From Clostridia bacterium (GTDB lineage Bacteria > Bacillota > Clostridia > Oscillospirales > Acutalibacteraceae), in assembly GCA_017439545.1 (NCBI GenBank), contig JAFSIW010000066.1:1-35182 (forward strand): a stretch of DNA of 35,182 nt, written 5' to 3'. A program made the translations under genes and the position numbers. The notes under the pieces are model-generated. The model saw only the letters and a list, made by a program, of their open reading frames with translations. It was not told the DNA's origin and ran no database searches. Positions 7,990 to 17,359 of the stretch are shown one piece after another (the first letter of the stretch is position 1; each line of letters opens with the position of its first letter).

Positions 7990-9015
7990 TTATTCTTGTT
8001 CCGATGTGTTTTTCAGTTGACCGCAAGAAGCGTTAATGTCGCTACCCAGCGTGCGGCGGATGGTGGCGTTGATGCCACGGTCGCACAGTTGCTTTTGAAA
8101 GGCAAGCGCCGCTTTGCGGCAGGCTCCCGCGTGGGTCTTTCCCGGCACGGGATTGGCGGGGATCAGATTGACGTGACACAACATTCCCTTCAGCTTGGCG
8201 GCAAGCTGGTTGGCGCAAGCGGGGGTGTCGTTGACTCCGTCGATCAAAATATATTCAAAGGAGATGCGTCGACCGGTCTGGTCTACGTATTCCTTGCAGG
8301 CGTTCAAAAGAGTGTCCACCTTCCATTTGCGGTTGATGGGCATTAGCGTATCCCGCAGTTGGTCGTTGGGTGCGTGAAGCGAAATGGACAGGGTCAGAGG
8401 AAATCCCGCCTTGGCAAGCAGGTCGATTTTGTCCACTACGCCGCAGGTAGAAAGAGAAATGTGGCGGGCGCTGATATTCAGATGGTCCTCTGCCGTGACC
8501 AATTCTAAAAACCGAAGGGTCTGATCGTAATTGTCCAGCGGCTCACCCATTCCCATCAGTACCACGTGGTTGATGCGCAAATCAAGGTCGTTCTGAGCGG
8601 TGGTGATCTGGCTGAGCATTTCGCCTGCGGTGAGATTGCGGGTCAGACCTTGCATTCCCGTGGCGCAAAAGGAACATCCCATACGGCAACCCACCTGAGT
8701 AGAAAGACAGAGGGTGTGCCCGTGGTGATAGTGCATCACCACCCCTTCCACACAGTGCCCGTCGGCAAGACCGAACAGGTATTTTACCGTGCCGTCTAAC
8801 TGTGACACCAGCTTGCGGCGAATGACCGCAGTCGACAGGGTAAAATGCTGTGAAAGGGTTGCCCGCAGGTCTTTGGGCAGATTGGTCATTTCGTCAAAGG
8901 AGTTGACCCCTTTGACCAGCCATTCATAGATTTGTTTGGCGCGAAATTTAGGCAGTCCCGCCTCTTGCACCGCGGCGGTCAATTCTGCCAACGTCATAGA
9001 TTTTACGTCTTGCAT
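7990..9015 (-). CDS. rlmN: 23S rRNA/tRNA adenine-C2 methyltransferase RlmN
   Basis: 341 residues. This radical-SAM enzyme methylates C2 of A2503 in 23S rRNA and A37 in some tRNAs. The cluster-binding Cys triad is Cys110, Cys114 and Cys117 (CRMGCSFC), and the C-terminal cysteine that carries the methyl intermediate is Cys331 (NASCGQ). The glycine-rich GMGEP SAM motif is present. It starts three bases after the rsmB stop. All key residues are intact. Confidence 0.97.
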   Translation of the reverse strand: MQDVKSMTLAELTAAVQEAGLPKFRAKQIYEWLVKGVNSFDEMTNLPKDLRATLSQHFTLSTAVIRRKLVSQLDGTVKYLFGLADGHCVEGVVMHYHHGHTLCLSTQVGCRMGCSFCATGMQGLTRNLTAGEMLSQITTAQNDLDLRINHVVLMGMGEPLDNYDQTLRFLELVTAEDHLNISARHISLSTCGVVDKIDLLAKAGFPLTLSISLHAPNDQLRDTLMPINRKWKVDTLLNACKEYVDQTGRRISFEYILIDGVNDTPACANQLAAKLKGMLCHVNLIPANPVPGKTHAGACRKAALAFQKQLCDRGINATIRRTLGSDINASCGQLKNTSEQE

Positions 9016-9018
9016 GGT

Positions 9019-10341
9019 TTACTCCGCCTTTCTGACTGCCGACACAAAAAATCCGTCGGTACCGTGCAGGTGGGGCAACAGATTGATAAAGTGGGCCTGT
9101 TCGCCGCAAGCACGGGGCAGATCTTGCAAGATGGGATAAGGCTCTAACGTGGGATGCTCTTGCAATAAACGGTCCACGTTTTGTTCGTTTTCCGCAGGAT
9201 TCAGCGTGCAGGTAGAAAACACCAGCACGCCGCCCTTTTTTAAGTGTGTAAGGGATCGGCATAACATACCATATTGCAAATCCGGCAAATTGTCAAGAAA
9301 GGTTACAGATTTGTAACGTATTTCAGGCTTGCGCCCTAAAATCCCCAGCCCCGAGCAGGGCAGATCGCATAGAATCCGATCAAACTCGCCAATATCATCC
9401 TGCGCGTTTGCATCCCGCAGGGTGGGTTGCATCACGGTGATGCCCAAGCGGCGAGCGCCTTGCTCCATCAGGGCGATTTTATGATCGTATAAGTCGCAGG
9501 ACAGCAGTTCCCCTTGATTGCCCATCATCTGGGCAAGGGTAAAACTTTTGCCGCCGGGGGCGGCGCAAACGTCCAGCACCCGCATTCCCGCTTGCGCCTG
9601 CAAGGCGGCGCAGGCGTAGCCCGAGGCAGGGTCCTGCACGTGAAACAGCCCGTCTTGATAGGCCTTGGTGTGAGCGGGATTCTGATGGGCTGACAGCCGC
9701 AGGGTATGGGGGGAATCGGTGGGAGAGGCTTCCACCCCCTCCTGCGAGAGCGCGGCGATCAGGGACGGGGCATCGGTTTTCAGGGTGTTGACCCGAATAT
9801 ATAAGGGGCGACCGCCGAGAAAGGCAGGGAGCATTTGCTCGGTCAGGTCTTGCCCGTAATAGCGTATGTAGTGGCGCACCAGCTCTTTGGGTACCGAGCA
9901 GGTGACCGAAAGCCGTTGTTCGGCAGAAAGGTCGTTGAGGTTTGGCAAGACCGTTCCGTCTCGCTGTACCGACCGCAGAATGCCGTTGACAAAGCCGGCA
10001 TACCGATTGAGTTTAGAACGCTTGACCAGCATTACCGATTCGTTAATGGCGGCACGGTCGGGCACACTATCCATATAAAACAGCTGATAAATGCCTATCC
10101 GCAAGGCTTCCAGCACCAATAGATCCATTTTTTTGATGGGCGTTTTGCTGTAATGAGAGATCACGTAGTCCAAGGTGACAGTACGCTCCAACACCCCGTA
10201 AAACAAGGTGGTGGCAAAGGCGGCATCGCGGGCATCCAAATCGGCATCATTCAATGCGGCATTCCACACAAGGTTAGAATACCCTTCGTCTTTATGCACC
10301 CGCAACAGGGCGTTTTGTACGGTTTTACGGGCATTGGACAT
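9019..10341 (-). CDS. rsmB: 16S rRNA cytosine-967 C5-methyltransferase RsmB
   Basis: 440 residues with an N-terminal NusB-like RNA-binding domain (about 1-140) and a C-terminal SAM-dependent methyltransferase. Motif I is VLDVCAAPGGKSF; the two catalytic cysteines lie in CDLPCSGLG (motif IV) and STCTLNPAENE (motif VI). The start is set at the ATG at 10341, which has GGGAG upstream and aligns with family N-termini; a longer in-frame start would overlap the upstream peptidase gene. It modifies the 30S P-site region. Confidence 0.95.
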   Translation of the reverse strand: MSNARKTVQNALLRVHKDEGYSNLVWNAALNDADLDARDAAFATTLFYGVLERTVTLDYVISHYSKTPIKKMDLLVLEALRIGIYQLFYMDSVPDRAAINESVMLVKRSKLNRYAGFVNGILRSVQRDGTVLPNLNDLSAEQRLSVTCSVPKELVRHYIRYYGQDLTEQMLPAFLGGRPLYIRVNTLKTDAPSLIAALSQEGVEASPTDSPHTLRLSAHQNPAHTKAYQDGLFHVQDPASGYACAALQAQAGMRVLDVCAAPGGKSFTLAQMMGNQGELLSCDLYDHKIALMEQGARRLGITVMQPTLRDANAQDDIGEFDRILCDLPCSGLGILGRKPEIRYKSVTFLDNLPDLQYGMLCRSLTHLKKGGVLVFSTCTLNPAENEQNVDRLLQEHPTLEPYPILQDLPRACGEQAHFINLLPHLHGTDGFFVSAVRKAE

Positions 10342-10354
10342 AACGATAAACTCC

Positions 10355-11073
10355 CTACCGGCGGCGACCGCCGGCAAATCGTAAAATATAAAATAACAGT
10401 TGCAATAAGCTTTGCGCCAAGGCGGCCACGTAGGTCAAAGCGGCGGCGGTCAGCATTTTTTTAGCGCCTGCCGCATCTTCTTCGGTAAACTGTCCGCAAG
10501 AGCGGATGTAGGCAATGGCACGGTGGCTGGCGTTGAACTCCACCGGCAGAGTGACCAGATGAAACAGGGTGGATGCTCCGAACATCACTAGTCCGATAAT
10601 AACCAGATTGAAGGAGTTGAGCACCGAGCCCAAAATGAGCATGGGAATGCTAAGGGAGGTGGCAATGTTGCACACCGGCACCATAGCCGAGCGGAATTGC
10701 AAAAAGGCATAGCCTTTTGCGTGCTGCAGAGCGTGACCTGCCTCGTGAGCGGCAATGCTCACCGCCGCAACGGAGGTGGAATCGTATACCCCTTCGCTCA
10801 GGTAGATCACCTTTTGACCGGGATGATAATGGTCGGTCATCTTGCCCTGCACCATGGACACCGATACATCGGTAACCCCGTGGTCAGACAAAATCTTTTG
10901 GGCGATCTCCTGCCCTGTGACCTGCCCGCTTGTGGCGATGCCGCCGTATTTTTATAGCGGGAGGAAACCAACAGTTGTGCCGCCAACACTAAAATCAGAG
11001 CGGGCACCATAAATAAAAAGTATTCAAAATAACCGCCCAGGTAGTAGGGTGAAAGAGGAATATAATAACACAT
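10355..11073 (-). pseudogene. yugP: YugP-family zinc metallopeptidase, frameshifted
   Basis: Two reading frames together make one neutral zinc metallopeptidase. The first (from 11073, with GGAG upstream) encodes a membrane-anchored N-terminus ending SSRYK. The second continues KYGGIATSGQVTGQEIA, the zinc-site HEAGH (AAHEAGHALQHA) and several membrane helices. The frames join at an A5 run (plus strand T5, 10949-10953): one extra A restores SSRYKKYGG and full family length. Nothing else is damaged. The gene sits in its usual operon place between fmt and rsmB, so a sequencing or assembly error in the homopolymer is as likely as a real mutation. Its function in this operon is unknown. Confidence 0.85.
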
Positions 11074-11086
11074 TAGTTTTCGTCTC

Positions 11087-12004
11087 CTAAAATCGTTCCT
11101 TTGGCAATGGGGTGTCCCCGCAGGCAGTCTTCATCTCCATTCTTCGGGCGCCTTCGGCTTGGATCTCGGTCAGCCGCAGGGCGACTCCGTCACCACAGCA
11201 AACGATGAGTTGTTTATGGTCTAACACTTCCCCCGGCTTGCCGCCCCGTTTATCCAAAACCACAGACGCGTGTACCTTAAAGGGCTCGCCGTTGGCGGTG
11301 ATCTTTGCGCTGGGCCAAGGATTCAACCCGCGAATGCGGTTGTGAAGCACCGAGGCGGGCAGGGTAAAGTCCAAAGAAGAAAGAGAGCGATCCAGCATCG
11401 GCGCGTGGGTAGCGGCGTCGTGATTTTGAGGAATGGGGGTGATCGTTCCCTGCTCTAACCGTTGCAGGGTTTCCACGATCAGCGGTCCGCCCAAGGGTGC
11501 CAGCGCGTCAAACAGTTCCCCCGAGGTCATAGTTTCGGGAATGGCAAATTCTTGTTGTAACAAAATATCCCCCGTGTCCATCCCCACGTCCATTTGCATG
11601 GTGGTAACACCGGTCACCTTGTCGCCGCTCAGCACCGCCCATTGAATGGGTGCCGCCCCACGATATTTTGGCAAAAGAGAGGCGTGAATATTCACACAGC
11701 CGTAGCGAGGCAGATCCAGCACCGTTTTGGGAAGCAGTTTGCCGTAAGCCACCACCACAATGCAGTCGGGATTTAATTCTTGTAACAGCGTGAGAGTTTC
11801 TTCGGTTTTTACCGAGTCGGGCTGATACACAGTAAGACCGTGCCGTAAGGCTTCTTCTTTCACGGGCGGGGGCATCAGCTTGTGACCGCGCCCCTTGGGG
11901 CGGTCAGGCTGACAAAACACACCGCTCACCCTATGACCTGCCGCCAAGATGGCTTGCAGGGCGGGCACGGCAAAATCGGGAGTTCCCATAAAAACAATGT
12001 TCAT
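11087..12004 (-). CDS. fmt: Methionyl-tRNA formyltransferase
   Basis: 305 residues. It transfers a formyl group from 10-formyl-tetrahydrofolate to Met-tRNAi for translation initiation. MNIVFMGTPDFAVPAL starts the Rossmann-like domain, and HASLLPKYRGAAPIQWA contains the catalytic Asn/His region and the SLLP folate motif. A C-terminal OB-like tRNA-binding domain follows from about residue 205. Def lies nine bases upstream, so the enzymes adding and removing the formyl group are co-transcribed. Confidence 0.97.
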   Translation of the reverse strand: MNIVFMGTPDFAVPALQAILAAGHRVSGVFCQPDRPKGRGHKLMPPPVKEEALRHGLTVYQPDSVKTEETLTLLQELNPDCIVVVAYGKLLPKTVLDLPRYGCVNIHASLLPKYRGAAPIQWAVLSGDKVTGVTTMQMDVGMDTGDILLQQEFAIPETMTSGELFDALAPLGGPLIVETLQRLEQGTITPIPQNHDAATHAPMLDRSLSSLDFTLPASVLHNRIRGLNPWPSAKITANGEPFKVHASVVLDKRGGKPGEVLDHKQLIVCCGDGVALRLTEIQAEGARRMEMKTACGDTPLPKERF

Positions 12005-12013
12005 CGCGCGCTC

Positions 12014-12463
12014 CTACTTTTCCCAACGGATCACGTGGGTTTTAAATAAAATACCGTCTAAATGGTCGATCTCGTGGCAAAACGCCTTGGCAAGCAGATC
12101 CTCACCCTTGGCGGTTTTTTTATTGCCGTGACGGTCAAAGTATTCCACCGTCACCTTTTTGGGGCGATGGGTGATGCCGTATTTGCCGGGAGAGGATAAG
12201 CACCCTTCGGCGCTTTCCTGCTGTCCTGCGGTTTTGGTGATTACGGGGTTGATCAGCTCCATCAGCCCGTCCCCCACGTCGATCACGCAAATGCGGCGCA
12301 GTACCCCCACTTGAGGAGCGGCTAAGCCCACCCCTTGAGCGGCGTACATGGTTTCGCTCATATCGTCCAGCAATTGCCACAGTTTTTCGTCAAATTTTTC
12401 TACGGGACGGCTGGGTTTTTCCAGCAACGGCTCCCCTTCTTTTACAATCAGTCGTAATGCCAT
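12014..12463 (-). CDS. def: Peptide deformylase
   Basis: 149 residues, type I length. It removes N-formyl from nascent proteins. All three motifs are intact: GVGLAAPQVG (44-53), EGCLS with metal ligand Cys88, and HEIDH with metal ligands His130 and His134 and catalytic Glu131. It lies between priA and fmt, as in many Firmicutes. Confidence 0.97.
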   Translation of the reverse strand: MALRLIVKEGEPLLEKPSRPVEKFDEKLWQLLDDMSETMYAAQGVGLAAPQVGVLRRICVIDVGDGLMELINPVITKTAGQQESAEGCLSSPGKYGITHRPKKVTVEYFDRHGNKKTAKGEDLLAKAFCHEIDHLDGILFKTHVIRWEK

Positions 12464-12479
12464 AATTCCACTTCCTGCC

Positions 12480-14936
12480 TTATAAGAATCCTTCGGGATT
12501 CATATCGGCGTAGGCGGTCACACCGCCCAATCCCTTTTGTGAGCCAAAACGGATCAGCGCCTGGGATAACATCTCCCGAAACGGTTTGTTGTTTTTACAT
12601 TTTATGATGATCCGATACCGATACTTGCCCCCAATCTTTACCACCTGCGCCGCAGAAGGTCCTAAAATCTTAATGGGCAGGTTGGGGTAACGGGTACGGA
12701 TCAGTTCTTTGATGATGTCCAGCATCAAAAACCCGCCCTCACGGGTCTTGTCGTGATGCGCGCCTGTAAAGCCCACCACGCAGATATCGCAAAACGGAGG
12801 ATACTCCATCAGCTTGCGCAAGGCGATCTCCTGTTCAAAAAAGGCTTCGTAATCCTGAGCGCGGGCAAGGTCGATCAGCTCGTGATCCGGCTCGCAGGTC
12901 TGAATGACCGCCAACCCTTCCCTATTTGCCCGTCCTGCTCTGCCGATCACTTGGGTCAGCAGGGCAAAGCCACGCTCATAAGCCCGATAATCATTATTAT
13001 GCAACACTTGGTCGCCGTTTAACACACCAACCAGCGAAACGTTGGGAAAATCCAATCCCTTGGCCACCATTTGGGTGCCCAGCAGAATATCGTATTCCCC
13101 TGCGCCAAAGGCGGTGAGTTTTTCACCGTGGGCGGTTTTGGTCATGGTGGAGTCGGCATCCATCCGCAAAATGCGGGCATCGGGTAGGAGCAATTGCAAC
13201 TGTTCCTCTGCCTTTTGGGTGCCAAGCCCCGTCATTTTCATCATATCACCGCCGCAGGTGGGGCATTTGTCGGGCAAGGGCACCGAGTGACCGCAATAAT
13301 GGCACATCAGTCGTCCGTTATCCCGATGATAGGTCATAGAAATACTGCATTCGGGGCATTCCATCACGCCCCCGCAACTGCTGCAACTGACAAAGGTGTG
13401 ATACCCCCGTCGGTTTAACAGCAAAATGGATTGCTTTTGTTGTTGCAGTTGGTCTTCCAATAGTTGGATCAGCCGATTGCTGAAAGCGGACAAATTGCCG
13501 GTATTGTGTTCATCCCGCATATCCAGCAGTTCCACCTGCGGGAGCACCGCGCCGCCGTATCGCTGACCCATTTTGCAAAGGGTGTAGGTGCCTGCCTTGG
13601 CTTTGGCATAGCTTTCCAGCGAAGGCGTGGCAGATGCCAACACCAAAAGGGCGTTGTGATGAGCCGCCCGAAAGCGTGCTACGTCCCGCGCGTGAAAGCG
13701 GGGAGAGGATTCGGATTTATAGGTGTGCTCCTGTTCTTCATCGATAACGATGAGGCTGATGTTGTCAAAAGGCGCAAACACCGCCGAGCGGGTGCCGATG
13801 ACAATGTTTGCCATCCCGTTTTTCACCCGTTTCCATTCGTCCAACCGTTCCCCTAACGAAAGGCGGCTGTGAAAGATGGCCACACCCTTGCCGTAGCGCC
13901 GTTTAAAGATGGCCACCGCTTGGGGGGTGAGGGAAATTTCGGGCACCATCACGATCACCCCGTGTTGGGGCTTTTGGTGCAATGCCTCGTCAATGAGTTT
14001 TAAATACACGCTGGTTTTGCCGCTTCCCGTAACGCCGTACAGTAAGGCGGCGGTGCCTTTGTCTTGCAGCAGCAAGCCGCGCAAGGTATCAAAGGCTTGT
14101 TGCTGACTGTCGTTTAGGGTGATGGGGGTTTCTTCCCCTTGTTCCACGTCATCCTCGGGGGTGCGGAACACCTCTAGGTCCGACAGTTCGATCAGCCCCT
14201 TTTTTTCTAATCCCTGCAACACCACGGGGGTGACCCCTGTGAAATAGCAAACCTCTTTCACGCTGGCGGCACCCACTTGGGTGAGCAGTTCATACACCGC
14301 TTTTTGCTTGGCGGTCAGAGCGGGACGGGGTTGGTCTTCCGAGAGAGGGATGAGTTGCGCAACCTTTAAGGTGGCGTCCCCCATACGGCGGATCGCCTGA
14401 CGGTCTTGCTGTAAAAAGCCTTCTTTTACCAGACGGTTCAGCTCCTCCCCGTCGGGAGAAAGCCCGTAGGCGGCAATCAACCGCTCTTTGGTTACGCCCT
14501 TGCCGTTTTGCCGCAATGCGGTCACCAACTCGCCCAAAGGAGGAGGCAGAGTATCTACCGAGCGGTCGCAAGATGCGTTTGCCACGTATTGCACCGTCAT
14601 TTGCATTTGCAGGCCTGCGGGCAACATGAGTTTCAAAGCATCATACAAACAGCAAAAGGTGTGTTCTTTCATCCACACCGCCAACTGCACCAATTCTTTC
14701 GACAGCAAGGGAGTGGCATCCACCACCGAGCGTAACGGCTTGAGTTTTTCGGTGGAGTCGGCCGAAGTGACCTCCATCACGAAACCGTTGCGATGGGCAT
14801 TACCGCCGCCGAATGGCACAACCACCCGACAGCCAACCGCAGGGGTGTTCATCCCCGACGGCACAAAGTAGGTATAAAGCTTATCAAAATGATAAGCCGT
14901 TTGCTCAATGGCAACCCCAACAACGGCAACGCTCAT
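12480..14936 (-). CDS. priA: Primosomal protein N' (PriA helicase)
   Basis: 818 residues. It restarts stalled replication forks by 3'-5' helicase action and primosome assembly. An N-terminal DNA-binding domain precedes Walker A (GVTGSGKTSVY), the DEEQEHTY Walker B box and helicase motifs through VIGRAGRANREG. Two zinc sites are formed by the cysteine pairs CSSC, CPEC, CHYC and CPTC inserted between the helicase lobes. Length and motifs are normal. It starts six bases after rpoZ. Confidence 0.97.
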   Translation of the reverse strand: MSVAVVGVAIEQTAYHFDKLYTYFVPSGMNTPAVGCRVVVPFGGGNAHRNGFVMEVTSADSTEKLKPLRSVVDATPLLSKELVQLAVWMKEHTFCCLYDALKLMLPAGLQMQMTVQYVANASCDRSVDTLPPPLGELVTALRQNGKGVTKERLIAAYGLSPDGEELNRLVKEGFLQQDRQAIRRMGDATLKVAQLIPLSEDQPRPALTAKQKAVYELLTQVGAASVKEVCYFTGVTPVVLQGLEKKGLIELSDLEVFRTPEDDVEQGEETPITLNDSQQQAFDTLRGLLLQDKGTAALLYGVTGSGKTSVYLKLIDEALHQKPQHGVIVMVPEISLTPQAVAIFKRRYGKGVAIFHSRLSLGERLDEWKRVKNGMANIVIGTRSAVFAPFDNISLIVIDEEQEHTYKSESSPRFHARDVARFRAAHHNALLVLASATPSLESYAKAKAGTYTLCKMGQRYGGAVLPQVELLDMRDEHNTGNLSAFSNRLIQLLEDQLQQQKQSILLLNRRGYHTFVSCSSCGGVMECPECSISMTYHRDNGRLMCHYCGHSVPLPDKCPTCGGDMMKMTGLGTQKAEEQLQLLLPDARILRMDADSTMTKTAHGEKLTAFGAGEYDILLGTQMVAKGLDFPNVSLVGVLNGDQVLHNNDYRAYERGFALLTQVIGRAGRANREGLAVIQTCEPDHELIDLARAQDYEAFFEQEIALRKLMEYPPFCDICVVGFTGAHHDKTREGGFLMLDIIKELIRTRYPNLPIKILGPSAAQVVKIGGKYRYRIIIKCKNNKPFREMLSQALIRFGSQKGLGGVTAYADMNPEGFL

Positions 14937-14942
14937 AAGAGA

Positions 14943-15125
14943 TTAGTCCTTGCACTTTTCCTCGGCCAGTTCATCCAGCGCCAAGGTGACGGGTTTTTCG
15001 GTTAAAATTTCGTTGTCGTTTTCGGCACGGTTGCTGATCTTGCGGGCGCGACGGGCCACGTCGATGACCAGATCGTAGCGATTTTCGTATTCGTTGATGA
15101 GTTTACCGATAGAAGGATTAAGCAT
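14943..15125 (-). CDS. rpoZ: DNA-directed RNA polymerase omega subunit
   Basis: 60 residues beginning MLNPSIGKL. Omega helps fold and hold the beta' subunit. The characteristic stretch YDLVIDVARRARKI (about 17-30) and the C-terminal PVTLALDELAEEK are present. A longer in-frame extension upstream overlaps gmk and is rejected; the ATG at 15125 overlaps the gmk end by eight bases. The gmk-rpoZ-priA order is standard in Firmicutes. Confidence 0.95.
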   Translation of the reverse strand: MLNPSIGKLINEYENRYDLVIDVARRARKISNRAENDNEILTEKPVTLALDELAEEKCKD

Positions 15126-15729
15126 GTTGTAACACCTCAGATAAAAATTTTGTATTTTGAGAGACCTTGGCACGTTGGGCTTCAATGATGTTGCACACCA
15201 GATCCACCGCGTCTTCCAAATGGTCATTAATGACTAAATATTCATAACGGTCGGCCTGCTTCATTTCGCCGATAGCGGTCTGAATCCGCTTTTCGGTTTG
15301 CTCGGCGCTTTCGGTCCGGCGACCGGTCAGCCGTTTGCGCAGGATCTCCACCGAAGGGGGGATGATAAAAATGCTGGTCAGTTCGGGGAGCTTTTCCATA
15401 ATTTGCAACGCCCCTTGCACTTCGCATTCAATCACCACGTCAAAGCCTTGATTGCGCCACGCTTCAATGGGAGCGGCAGGTGTGCCGTAGTAATTGTCGC
15501 AATACCGAGCGTATTCCAAAAACCCGTTTTGGGCAATGCCGGTTTCAAATTCCTCTTTGGTTAAAAAGGTGTATTTTTCATCGTCCGACGGGTCCCGACG
15601 GGCACGGGTGGTGGAGGAAATGGAAAATTTCAGTTCGGGCATACGAGCGAACACCTGCTTTAAAATTGTGTCTTTGCCCGAGCCGGAAGGTCCCGAAAAC
15701 AAAAATACGCTGCCTTTTTGTACACTCAT
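15118..15729 (-). CDS. gmk: Guanylate kinase
   Basis: 203 residues. It phosphorylates GMP to GDP with ATP. The P-loop is GPSGSGKDT (Asp where many homologues have Ser or Gly), followed by the GMP-binding STTRARRDPSDDEKYTF region and the lid RKRLTGRRTESAEQTEKR. The start overlaps the remA end by four bases. It is probably fully functional; the P-loop Asp also appears in other Clostridia, as far as I recall. Confidence 0.96.
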   Translation of the reverse strand: MSVQKGSVFLFSGPSGSGKDTILKQVFARMPELKFSISSTTRARRDPSDDEKYTFLTKEEFETGIAQNGFLEYARYCDNYYGTPAAPIEAWRNQGFDVVIECEVQGALQIMEKLPELTSIFIIPPSVEILRKRLTGRRTESAEQTEKRIQTAIGEMKQADRYEYLVINDHLEDAVDLVCNIIEAQRAKVSQNTKFLSEVLQHA

Positions 15730-15971
15730 TGTTCTTCCTCCTTATGCAGATTTTCCACAATGCGGTCGGGGGTGAGATAAGAAAGCACCACGTGACCGCT
15801 GTCGGTTACAATGACACTTTCGGTTTTGCGCCCTTGGGTGGCGTCAATGAGCAACCCTTGCTCACGGGCAAGCCCGATCATGGTTTTTACGGGGGAGGAG
15901 GCAGGATGCACCACGCTGATGATGCGCTCTGCCACCAAGCGATTGCCAAAGCCGATATCAATCAAAGTCAT
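15726..15971 (-). CDS. remA: RemA-family (DUF370) regulator
   Basis: 81 residues, full length for the family. In Bacillus subtilis RemA is a DNA-binding ring-forming regulator of matrix and osmoprotection genes. Conserved family features are LIDIGFGN at the start, the central ASSPVKTMIGLAREQG and the SGHVVLS strand. It is conserved between yicC and gmk across Firmicutes. Its target genes in this organism cannot be read from the window. Confidence 0.93.
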   Translation of the reverse strand: MTLIDIGFGNRLVAERIISVVHPASSPVKTMIGLAREQGLLIDATQGRKTESVIVTDSGHVVLSYLTPDRIVENLHKEEEQ

Positions 15972-15976
15972 AGTAT

Positions 15977-16855
15977 CTACTCCAGATTCTGAATTTGTTC
16001 ACGGATCTTTTCCAATTCCGCTTTTACTTCCACCACAATATTTGCGATGTTGGTGTTTTGAGATTTGGAACCGATGGTGTTGATTTCCCGATTGGCTTCT
16101 TGCATCAAAAAGTCCAACTTGCGACCTACGGGACCGTCGCCGTTTAATAAGGCTTCGATCTGGTCGGCATGGCTTCTCAGTCGCACCGTTTCTTCGTCCA
16201 CCGCTACACGGTCGGCAAAAATGGCGGTTTCGGTGAGCAGTCTGCCTTCGTCTACCGTGGCGCTGTCTAACAGCTCCCGCATTTTTTCTTCCAAACGAGC
16301 CCGATAGGCCGCTACGGTTTTGGGGCTTTCGGCTTCGATTTTGCTTACTGCTTCACGAATGGTTTGCAGGCGGCTCAACACGTCTTCTTTCAGGCGAGCA
16401 CCTTCCTGTTCCCGCATGGCGATAAATCCGTCTACTGCTTTTTCGGTCACCGAGAGCACCTGCGCCCACAAAGCGTCTTCATCTTCGGGGGCTTTGGTAA
16501 CGGTCAGCACGTCGGGAATCCGCGCCAGCGTGTCGGCAGACATATGGCAGGGCAGATCGTAGGTTTCGGCCAACTGTTGATAAGCCGCCACGTAACCCGC
16601 CGCCAAAGAGTGATTGATCTCCACCGTTGCGGGGGCGGTGTTGTCGGCTTCCACCGACAAATACAGGTCGATCTTGCCGCGGGCGACACGGGATTGCACG
16701 TAGGATTTTAACTTGTCTTCCATAAATGCCATGGTGCGAGGCACCCGACAGGAAAACTCAAAAAATTTATGATTGACCGATTTCAGTTCCACCGAAATTT
16801 TACGGGGGGAATCGGTATCTTCAAACCGACCGTAGCCGGTCATACTTTTTACCAT
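15977..16855 (-). CDS. yicC: YicC/YloC-family endoribonuclease
   Basis: 292 residues, family length, beginning MVKSMTGYGR. The N-terminal YicC domain includes VELKSVNHKFFE, and the C-terminal DUF1732 domain ends in IANIVVEVKAELEKIREQIQNLE. Members are reported as endoribonucleases that affect RNA turnover. It is the first gene of the 13-gene operon; AAAGGA lies eight bases before the ATG, and a near-consensus promoter lies about 50 bases upstream. Confidence 0.95.
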   Translation of the reverse strand: MVKSMTGYGRFEDTDSPRKISVELKSVNHKFFEFSCRVPRTMAFMEDKLKSYVQSRVARGKIDLYLSVEADNTAPATVEINHSLAAGYVAAYQQLAETYDLPCHMSADTLARIPDVLTVTKAPEDEDALWAQVLSVTEKAVDGFIAMREQEGARLKEDVLSRLQTIREAVSKIEAESPKTVAAYRARLEEKMRELLDSATVDEGRLLTETAIFADRVAVDEETVRLRSHADQIEALLNGDGPVGRKLDFLMQEANREINTIGSKSQNTNIANIVVEVKAELEKIREQIQNLE

Positions 16856-16904
16856 GGAACACGCATCCTTTCAAAGTGGGTATAAAGCGCCATTGAATCA
16901 TTGT

Positions 16905-16933
16905 ATTATACAACGAAAATGCCGATTTGTCAA
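16905..16933 (-). promoter_or_regulatory. Main promoter of the yicC-rsgA operon
   Basis: Perfect sigma-A hexamers on the minus strand: TTGACA (16928-16933), 17-bp spacer, TATAAT (16905-16910). It fits constitutive expression of the long housekeeping operon. Confidence 0.9.
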
Positions 16934-16969
16934 GGTTTTGGGGCGGCGAATCCCCCTGTTTTATACAAC

Positions 16970-17002
16970 AAAAACCACCGCAGGAATTCACCTGCGGTGG
17001 TT
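16970..17002 (-). terminator. Terminator of the free-standing dockerin gene
   Basis: 10-bp perfect stem (CCACCGCAGG at 16975-16984 with CCTGCGGTGG at 16991-17000) and a six-base loop, followed on the minus strand by five T. Confidence 0.88.
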
Positions 17003-17020
17003 GGATATTGCGGATATGGT

Positions 17021-17338
17021 TTAGAGGATGGGCGGTACGTGCTTAAATGGACCGCTGTAAGTAACGTATTGCAAAATCAGCAGGGCATCGGCAGTATCCA
17101 CTTTGTGTTCTGCTTCTTCATAAAACATAAAACTAATGTCGGCGGCGATTTGTTGGGCTTCGGTCAACTCCGCTTTGCCCACCACGTATCTTAGCACCAA
17201 AAGAGCATCGGCGGCTTCGATTTTGTCGTTACCGTTCACGTCGCCGTACGTGGGTTGTTCGGCTGTCTGTGCCGCCGCAGGCAAGGCGATGGTCAGCAAT
17301 AACGAAAGGGTCAACAATACAGGGATGATTCTTTTCAT
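17021..17338 (-). CDS. Secreted free-standing dockerin-like protein
   Basis: 105 residues: a signal peptide (MKRIIPVLLTLSLLLTIALPAAA, cleaved near AAA-Q) and then essentially only a dockerin type I-like module. The first repeat is canonical, GDVNGNDKIEAADALLVLRY, with Ca-loop Asp/Asn residues. The second (ADISFMFYEEAEHKVDTADALLILQY) has an expanded loop that has lost the regular DxNxD spacing. No catalytic or binding domain is attached. The ATG at 17338 with GGAG upstream is chosen over an earlier in-frame start. Dockerins bind cohesins, but no cohesin is encoded here, so its partner is unknown. It is transcribed alone from 17440-17468. Confidence 0.85.
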   Translation of the reverse strand: MKRIIPVLLTLSLLLTIALPAAAQTAEQPTYGDVNGNDKIEAADALLVLRYVVGKAELTEAQQIAADISFMFYEEAEHKVDTADALLILQYVTYSGPFKHVPPIL

Positions 17339-17359
17339 AAGGGTCACTCCTAACATTTG

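Noticed and set aside
15118-15729. Defective guanylate kinase P-loop (GKDT)
   Set aside because: Asp at this position appears, to my recollection, in other Clostridia homologues, and all other kinase motifs are intact.
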